Positions 5,900-9,155 of a stretch of DNA of 9,155 nucleotides are shown piece after piece. The position numbers and the translations under genes were made by a program. The stretch comes from Spirochaetaceae bacterium. Its GTDB lineage: Bacteria > Spirochaetota > Spirochaetia > Treponematales > Breznakiellaceae. The notes under the pieces are model-generated. The model saw only the letters and a program-made list of their open reading frames with translations, searched no databases and was not told the origin of the DNA. The stretch lies in assembly GCA_031265635.1 (NCBI GenBank), contig JAISCK010000110.1, positions 1 through 9,155 on the forward strand. The letters run 5' to 3'. How positions within the stretch are numbered: the first letter of the stretch is position 1; each line of letters opens with the position of its first letter.

Positions 5900-6451
5900 A
5901 TGACTAATAACGATATCGTCCCCGGTTTTGACGATGAAAAAGATGAGAGCCTTAAAATCAAGCTTCAGAAAATTGCTGAAGTTGAAGGGTGTCTTGTTCT
6001 CTATCTGACAGGGTACATAGATACCTATAACTCCAACTATTTCCAGAAGCGGGTCGCCAAGGCTATAGAAGCCGGATTTATCAGACTTATTTTTCAGTGC
6101 GGCGGGCTTAACTATGTATCCTCAACCGGTATCGGTTCATTTACCGCTTTCCTGAAATCCGCCAAACCAAGGGGCGGGGATCTGGTATTACTGGAAATCC
6201 AGCCCAAAGTATACGAAGTATTCCAGCTCTTGGGTTTCTCCCAGTTTTTCAATATTAAGGACAACCTTGACGATTCAATAGACTTTTTCCGTACCGGCTC
6301 TTCCGGCGAAAAAAGTACGATGTTCCCCAAGATATTTTCCTGTCCCATCTGCTCAAAGAAACTCAAAGCAACCAAGGCCGGCCGTTTTCGCTGTTCCGAG
6401 TGTAAGACCATCCTTGCGATTGATAACGCCGGGCAGGTCTTCCTCGGATAG
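5900..6451 (+). CDS. STAS-domain protein (anti-sigma-antagonist type) with C-terminal zinc ribbon
   Basis: 183 residues. The STAS domain covers about 15-130, as in SpoIIAA/RsbV anti-anti-sigma factors, which bind an anti-sigma kinase when their conserved Ser is unphosphorylated. The signature loop reads YVSSTGIGSF (72-81). S75 aligns with the phospho-serine of SpoIIAA, while the preceding Asp of the usual D-S-S-G is S74. Residues 148-168 hold CPIC and, after 13 residues, CSEC: four cysteines spaced as a zinc ribbon, an addition most single-domain antagonists (about 110 residues) lack. The first 15 residues are acidic. The ATG follows GGGAG at 5891-5895 with 4-nt spacing. It is preceded by two promoters and followed 86 bp later by pspA. 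No anti-sigma kinase or phosphatase lies in the window, so the partner is unknown. It could instead be a scaffold or sensor rather than a sigma-factor regulator. Confidence 0.85.
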   Translation: MTNNDIVPGFDDEKDESLKIKLQKIAEVEGCLVLYLTGYIDTYNSNYFQKRVAKAIEAGFIRLIFQCGGLNYVSSTGIGSFTAFLKSAKPRGGDLVLLEIQPKVYEVFQLLGFSQFFNIKDNLDDSIDFFRTGSSGEKSTMFPKIFSCPICSKKLKATKAGRFRCSECKTILAIDNAGQVFLG

Positions 6452-6522
6452 GAGAACAGCCTTTTCGCATCCAGGTTCAGTAATCCGGCGCTTTCCGGGC
6501 GCCGGTAAAGGCTTTTATTCTC
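6452..6522 (+). promoter_or_regulatory. Nested stem structure filling the STAS-pspA gap, ending at the pspA Shine-Dalgarno
   Basis: Three perfect, properly nested stems can be read. The outer one is GAGAA (6452-6456) with TTCTC (6518-6522). The middle one is AGCCTTT (6458-6464) with AAAGGCT (6507-6513). The inner GC-only one is CCGGCGC (6485-6491) with GCGCCGG (6499-6505), with loop TTTCCGG. The middle stem is followed by TTTTATT, so it could also act as a weak intrinsic terminator. The structure stops one base before the AGGAGG of pspA (6524-6529), suggesting attenuation, mRNA processing, or control of ribosome access. Confidence 0.55.
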
Positions 6523-6537
6523 TAGGAGGCAGAACCG

Positions 6538-7230
6538 GTGGGAATTTTTGCGAGGCTTAAAACCCTCTTTTCTTCCAACATAAACGACGCTATCAGCAAG
6601 GCCGAAAAGCCGGAAAAAATGCTCAACCAGATTCTCATCGATATGAACGAGCAGTTGCTGGAATCCAAAAAAGCCGTGGCTTTTGCCATGGCCGATGAAA
6701 AGAAACTTGAACGGGAAACCCAGAACCAGTTTGAGCAGGCGGAAGAATGGGAACGCAAGGCTACCGTGGCGGTCCGCGCCGGCGAGGATGACCTTGCCAA
6801 AGAAGCCCTGCTCCGCAAGCAGGAATATGACGGCCAGTATCTTGAATACAGGAAGCAGTGGGACGCCCAGAAAGCGTCGGTAAACAGCCTCAAAGAAGCC
6901 CTCAAGGAATTACAGAACAAAATTGAAGAGGCCCAGCGCAAAAAGAACCTCCTCGTTGCCAGGGCAAAACGGGCCGAGGCCCAGCAGAAAATCCAGGCCA
7001 CCATGTCCGGCATGACAGGGAACAAGGCGGCCTTTGAGACCTTTGACCGTATGGCGGCCAAGGTGGACCAGATGGAAGCCCAGGCAGAGGCTTCCAAAGA
7101 GCTGGCTGACCTTTCGTCCGATTCGGGCCTGGAAAAGCGTTTTGCCGAACTTGAAAAATCAGACGCGTCGGCTGATAAACTTCTGGCCGACTTAAAAGAA
7201 AAAATGAAGGCCCTGCCGGATAAAACCTAA
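6538..7230 (+). CDS. pspA: Phage shock protein A / IM30 (Vipp1) family protein
   Basis: ESCRT-III-like membrane-remodelling protein that coats the inner face of stressed cytoplasmic membrane. At 230 residues it is close to E. coli PspA (222). The N-terminal amphipathic helix is at about 1-22 (MGIFARLKTLFSSNINDAIS), followed by the conserved proline turn AEKPEKML (22-29). A long charged helical hairpin and coiled coil follow, about 27-155, rich in Glu, Lys, Ala and Gln, with GNKAAFETFDRMAAKVDQMEA at the next helix. The C-terminal helices reach 225. The GTG start is supported by a perfect AGGAGG (6524-6529) 8 nt upstream and by the MGIF opening typical of the family. No separate promoter is visible in the 86-bp gap before it, so it is probably transcribed with the STAS gene. 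No PspB, PspC or PspF is nearby. Family assignment is confident. Confidence 0.93.
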   Translation: MGIFARLKTLFSSNINDAISKAEKPEKMLNQILIDMNEQLLESKKAVAFAMADEKKLERETQNQFEQAEEWERKATVAVRAGEDDLAKEALLRKQEYDGQYLEYRKQWDAQKASVNSLKEALKELQNKIEEAQRKKNLLVARAKRAEAQQKIQATMSGMTGNKAAFETFDRMAAKVDQMEAQAEASKELADLSSDSGLEKRFAELEKSDASADKLLADLKEKMKALPDKT

Positions 7231-7245
7231 GCCCCTCACAGGGGC
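7231..7245 (+). promoter_or_regulatory. Stem-loop masking the Shine-Dalgarno of the winged-helix gene
   Basis: GCCCCTcacAGGGGC is a perfect 6-bp GC-rich stem with a 3-nt loop, starting at the base after the pspA stop codon. The right arm holds AGGGG, the only Shine-Dalgarno candidate for the ATG at 7253. Ribosomes finishing pspA would melt the stem, giving translational coupling. No T-run follows, so it is not an intrinsic terminator. Confidence 0.6.
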
Positions 7246-7252
7246 GGCATCT

Positions 7253-7870
7253 ATGGTTGAGCGGCAGGAACCTGTTTTATTTGTCTATGGCCCGGACAGC
7301 GCGCTCAGGCGGCGTCTGGAGCGGAGCGGCTGCCCTTTTCCCCTGCGCATAATTGACGCATTGCCCCGGATGTGGCCGCTCCGCGCCGCCCTCCTTCTCT
7401 TTGCCCCCGCTGCCCTGGATATGCTGCCCGGCCTCGGGTCTTCGGTTCCGGTAGTGATCTGCGGCCCGGTTTCGGAGATGGAAAGGGCTTTCAGCCTCGG
7501 CGCCGCTGATTTTCTTATCAGCCCCCTTATTACCAAAGAACTTACAGCCCGCGTTTCCCGCCTTCTGTACAGCCGGAACCGGCGCTTTTCCTGCCTGGAG
7601 TTTTCGGGACTCAGCCTGAAAGGGAAGAAGGGCAGGGTAACGCTCGGATTTGAGGACGCGCGCTTTCTGGAGACGCTTCTGTACCACCGGGGCGAGGCGG
7701 TGTCCAGGGCGGCGCTGCGGGATTTGATCTGGCCCGACCTTGACCACAGATCCCGTATGCCTGATATGGCCGTATCCCGGCTGAGGAGGCAGTTCAGAAA
7801 ACTCGGCGCTGACGAAGAGCTTATCCGCACGGTCAGGGGTTTTGGCTATATGTTTCAAAATGAACCATGA
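7253..7870 (+). CDS. OmpR/PhoB-type winged-helix regulator with degenerate receiver domain
   Basis: 205 residues. The C-terminal half (about 115-203) is an OmpR/PhoB winged-helix DNA-binding domain: RFLETLLYHRGEAVSRAALR (137-156), LIW (158-160), the recognition-helix stretch MAVSRLRRQFRKLG (172-185) and the diagnostic wing IRTVRGFGYMF (191-201). The N-terminal half (1-106) looks like a receiver that lost its chemistry. The strand that should end in the phospho-Asp reads AALLLFAPA (45-53), and the usual Asp pair near the start is absent. The motif G-A-D-D-Y-I-x-K-P reads GAADFLISP (83-91), with Ser for the catalytic Lys. It is therefore probably phosphorylation-independent, like other atypical regulators. 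The ATG is 22 bp after pspA, with its Shine-Dalgarno in a hairpin. Co-transcription suggests it regulates, or is regulated with, the STAS-pspA unit. Its DNA targets are unknown. Confidence 0.83.
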   Translation: MVERQEPVLFVYGPDSALRRRLERSGCPFPLRIIDALPRMWPLRAALLLFAPAALDMLPGLGSSVPVVICGPVSEMERAFSLGAADFLISPLITKELTARVSRLLYSRNRRFSCLEFSGLSLKGKKGRVTLGFEDARFLETLLYHRGEAVSRAALRDLIWPDLDHRSRMPDMAVSRLRRQFRKLGADEELIRTVRGFGYMFQNEP

Positions 7871-8183
7871 ATTGTGCAGTATCTGTGGAAAATATGTTAA
7901 GATGCGGAATAAATTCACAAACTGGAAAATTTGGACTAAACGGAGCTTTCAGGCTTTTCATCATTTTTGTACTATTTTAAGCAACTACTGTTTTTATAAA
8001 GAAATATCACGATAAAATTGTGGAATTATATACATAAAATCATAAAAAGGGACAAGATTTAAAGATAAGGGGAAAAGGCATGCGTTTCGCCGCGTACCCT
8101 CATGTTGTGTATAAGTTGTGTATAATTGCAAAGAACAGCCGTAACGCCTTGCAAACCGTCTTGACCCGTGTTAGGCTGATTTT
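7871..8183. other. 313-bp AT-rich intergenic region with DnaA-box-like sites
   Basis: This gap is much AT-richer than its flanks, especially 7961-8070. It holds three matches to the DnaA-box consensus TTWTNCACA on the - strand: 7884-7892 (reads TGTGGAAAA on +), 8106-8114 and 8117-8125 (both TGTGTATAA). There is a one-mismatch site TTATATACA at 8026-8034. It also holds an 11-bp tandem repeat and a possible short leader ORF, listed separately. No convincing intrinsic terminator follows the winged-helix gene: AGC/GCT at 7944-7955 before a T-rich stretch is only a 3-bp stem. No sigma-70 promoter with both boxes stands out. Confidence 0.6.
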
Positions 8184-8187
8184 GTGA
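8080..8187 (+). CDS. Possible 35-residue leader peptide ORF coupled to the membrane-protein gene
   Basis: ATG at 8080 is preceded by AAGGGG (8067-8072) with 7-nt spacing, a well-placed Shine-Dalgarno. The ORF runs 35 codons to TGA at 8185-8187, whose first two bases fall in the GTG start (8184-8186) of the next gene, the classic GTGA overlap. The product is small and basic, begins MRFAAYPHVVYK and resembles nothing I know. The downstream gene has only a weak AGG of its own, which favours coupling. Against it, the ORF contains the tandem repeat with its TATAAT, which could instead be the promoter, and the ORF is short enough to arise by chance. Confidence 0.35.
   Translation: MRFAAYPHVVYKLCIIAKNSRNALQTVLTRVRLIL
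8104..8125 (+). repeat. Two tandem copies of an 11-bp repeat containing DnaA-box matches
   Basis: GTTGTGTATAA occurs twice with no gap (8104-8114 and 8115-8125). Each copy contains TGTGTATAA, the complement of TTATACACA, identical to the R2 DnaA box of E. coli oriC. The second copy continues into a perfect TATAAT (8121-8126), so a bound protein could compete with RNA polymerase. The period of 11 bp, about one helical turn, puts both sites on the same DNA face. Confidence 0.65.
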
Positions 8188-9104
8188 AAGGGTTGGCGCG
8201 GCTTATTTTATTTTTCACCCTTTGTTTTATCATAACAATAGTTTTGTTCTCATTGTGTATCTTTATGGACAAGTGGCTTGACGGGGCGGCCCATATTCCC
8301 GCCCTTTCCATAGCCATGCTTCCCGCGCTTCTGGCCTCGCTGCGGGCCTGTATTCCGGGAGCGGTCTATATTACGGTGCTTTTAACCCTGAGTTACGCGG
8401 CAAGGCGGGGACTTCCCTTTCCCCTGAGCCTGGTCTGCCTTTTTCTTCTGGTTGTTGCGGCTTCCGGCGCCCTCTATCTGGGAACCGTAAGGGCGGACCG
8501 CTTTGACGCCATGACCCGGACGGACACGCCGCGTACCCTTGGTTCTCCGGGGCTGATTCTTTCCCAGGGGAATATTTCCATGGTGCTTCTGGAAAGCCCC
8601 GGACAGGAAAAGGGCGCCAGGGTTGTCTCTATACCGGAGCAGGAGCTGCTCTATCAAAGCCTCCCGGTGGGGCCGGAAAACCAGGCCCTGCCGCTGCCGC
8701 CCGCCGCGTTCAATGCCCCGCTGCCGTATTTCCTGCGGAGCATATTCCTTGATTTTTCCATAGCCGGCGCCCGTTATGAAAGCCTCCTTGCCGGGGGTTT
8801 TCATTATTTTATCGCCTATCTTGCCTCGGTATGCCTTTTCCTCTGTTCGCTGGGCTTTCTCTTCAAAATAAGCGTATGGCCCCTTGCCAATGTGTTCATC
8901 GGCGCCCTGGTTTTCAGGGGGGCGCTGGCCTTTGAGACCTTTATCAATTCGCGGGAAGTTCTTGAGATTCTCGATGCATATATTGAAAGCGGCATCCCCC
9001 GGCCCTTTGTCAGCGCCCTTATCTTTGGCCTTGCCGCCGCGCTGATACTTTTGTATTCGCTCCTTGCCCGTCTCGCGGGGCGGAGGAGGGCTGCCGATGG
9101 CTAG
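8184..9104 (+). CDS. Multi-pass membrane protein of unknown function
   Basis: I do not recognise this 306-residue protein. It shows about six hydrophobic segments: 6-28, 53-73, 79-101, then after a large hydrophilic region (about 102-200), 206-228, 230-250 and 275-296. The central region contains short beta-type stretches (GLILSQGNISMVLLESP at 123-139 and ARVVSIPEQELLY at 145-157) and may form a small folded domain outside the membrane. The N-terminus, MKGLARLILFFTLCF, has basic residues before the first membrane span, consistent with a cytoplasmic start. The C-terminus is basic (GRRRAADG) and probably cytoplasmic. Start GTG 8184 is supported by the hydrophobic segment starting right after it, but the Shine-Dalgarno is weak (AGG 8173-8175). 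The gene overlaps the next start by 8 bp, so the two products likely work together. It could be a structural or transport-complex subunit; nothing in the sequence decides. Confidence 0.75.
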   Translation: MKGLARLILFFTLCFIITIVLFSLCIFMDKWLDGAAHIPALSIAMLPALLASLRACIPGAVYITVLLTLSYAARRGLPFPLSLVCLFLLVVAASGALYLGTVRADRFDAMTRTDTPRTLGSPGLILSQGNISMVLLESPGQEKGARVVSIPEQELLYQSLPVGPENQALPLPPAAFNAPLPYFLRSIFLDFSIAGARYESLLAGGFHYFIAYLASVCLFLCSLGFLFKISVWPLANVFIGALVFRGALAFETFINSREVLEILDAYIESGIPRPFVSALIFGLAAALILLYSLLARLAGRRRAADG

Positions 9105-9155
9105 GGAAAAAAAGGCGCGCCGCTTTGGCGGGGACCGGAAAAATCAGCCCTTTCA
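9097..9155 (+). CDS. Start of an unidentified gene, cut off by the window end
   Basis: ATG at 9097 is preceded by a strong AGGAGGG (9084-9090) with 6-nt spacing and lies 8 bp inside the end of the membrane-protein gene, a typical operon overlap. Only 19 codons are visible. The product begins MAREKKARRFGG and is very basic, suggesting a cytoplasmic or nucleic-acid-contacting N-terminal tail. Too little remains to name it. Confidence 0.7.
   Translation, partial: MAREKKARRFGGDRKNQPF

Noticed and set aside
7277..7918. Minus-strand open frame of 213 codons opposite the winged-helix regulator
   Set aside because: The plus strand has the diagnostic winged-helix motif; the antisense product has no recognisable domain and a skewed composition.
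7944..7958. Intrinsic terminator after the winged-helix gene
   Set aside because: AGC/GCT is only a 3-bp stem (4 with wobble), too weak despite the following T-rich sequence.
7894..8013. Two short plus-strand ORFs (28 and 37 codons, ATG at 7894 and 7902) in the AT-rich gap
   Set aside because: Neither has a convincing Shine-Dalgarno and they overlap in different frames, so chance is the better explanation.
7871..8183. Chromosomal replication origin
   Set aside because: DnaA-box matches and AT-richness alone do not suffice: no dnaA, dnaN, rpmH or gyrase genes flank it, and the genes do not diverge from it. It is kept only as a DnaA-site cluster.
1..9155. CRISPR array, tRNA, rRNA, transposase or phage genes
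   Set aside because: No spaced repeats, cloverleaf, rRNA-like stretch or mobile-element protein motif was seen on either strand.

Overview
The window looks like a chromosomal segment from a spirochaete, most likely a treponeme with GC-rich coding sequence, of the kind found in termite guts. This is an inference. It rests on the mix of housekeeping genes and on a divergent WecG/TagA-family protein that I recall from Treponema; I ran no search. Intergenic DNA is clearly AT-richer than the genes. I see no insertion sequence, phage, CRISPR, tRNA or rRNA signature. Ten of eleven main genes lie on the + strand.

Region 1 (1-4112) reads as one operon: the 3' part of a C-terminal processing protease (S41/CtpA family), an RsmE-type 16S rRNA m3U methyltransferase, a WecG/TagA/CpsF-like glycosyltransferase that has lost most catalytic-motif residues, and a receiver-AAA+ sigma-54 activator that ends before any DNA-binding domain. 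Gaps are 33 bp, a 16-bp overlap, and 30 bp.

Region 2 (4153-5762) holds a minus-strand TrmJ-like tRNA 2'-O-methyltransferase, convergent with the activator. It is divergent from an SDR oxidoreductase-like gene across only 38 bp. That gap carries a perfect extended -10 almost touching the SDR start codon.

Region 3 (5763-7870) is the most coherent functional unit: a STAS protein fused to a C-terminal zinc ribbon, then PspA/IM30, then a winged-helix regulator with a pseudo-receiver domain. The 137-bp region upstream has two tandem sigma-70-type promoters and three dyad symmetries. Both intercistronic gaps are structured: a nested stem ends one base before the pspA Shine-Dalgarno, and a perfect 6-bp stem buries the Shine-Dalgarno of the regulator. 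I infer an envelope-stress module in which a partner-switching-type signal (STAS), the membrane-maintenance effector (PspA) and a phosphorylation-independent regulator are co-expressed with post-transcriptional tuning.

Region 4 (7871-9155) begins with a 313-bp AT-rich intergenic stretch. It carries an 11-bp tandem repeat containing two perfect DnaA-box matches, a third DnaA-box match further upstream, and a possible 35-codon leader ORF whose stop overlaps the next start as GTGA. A multi-pass membrane protein of unknown function follows, overlapping by 8 bp the start of a further gene that runs off the window.
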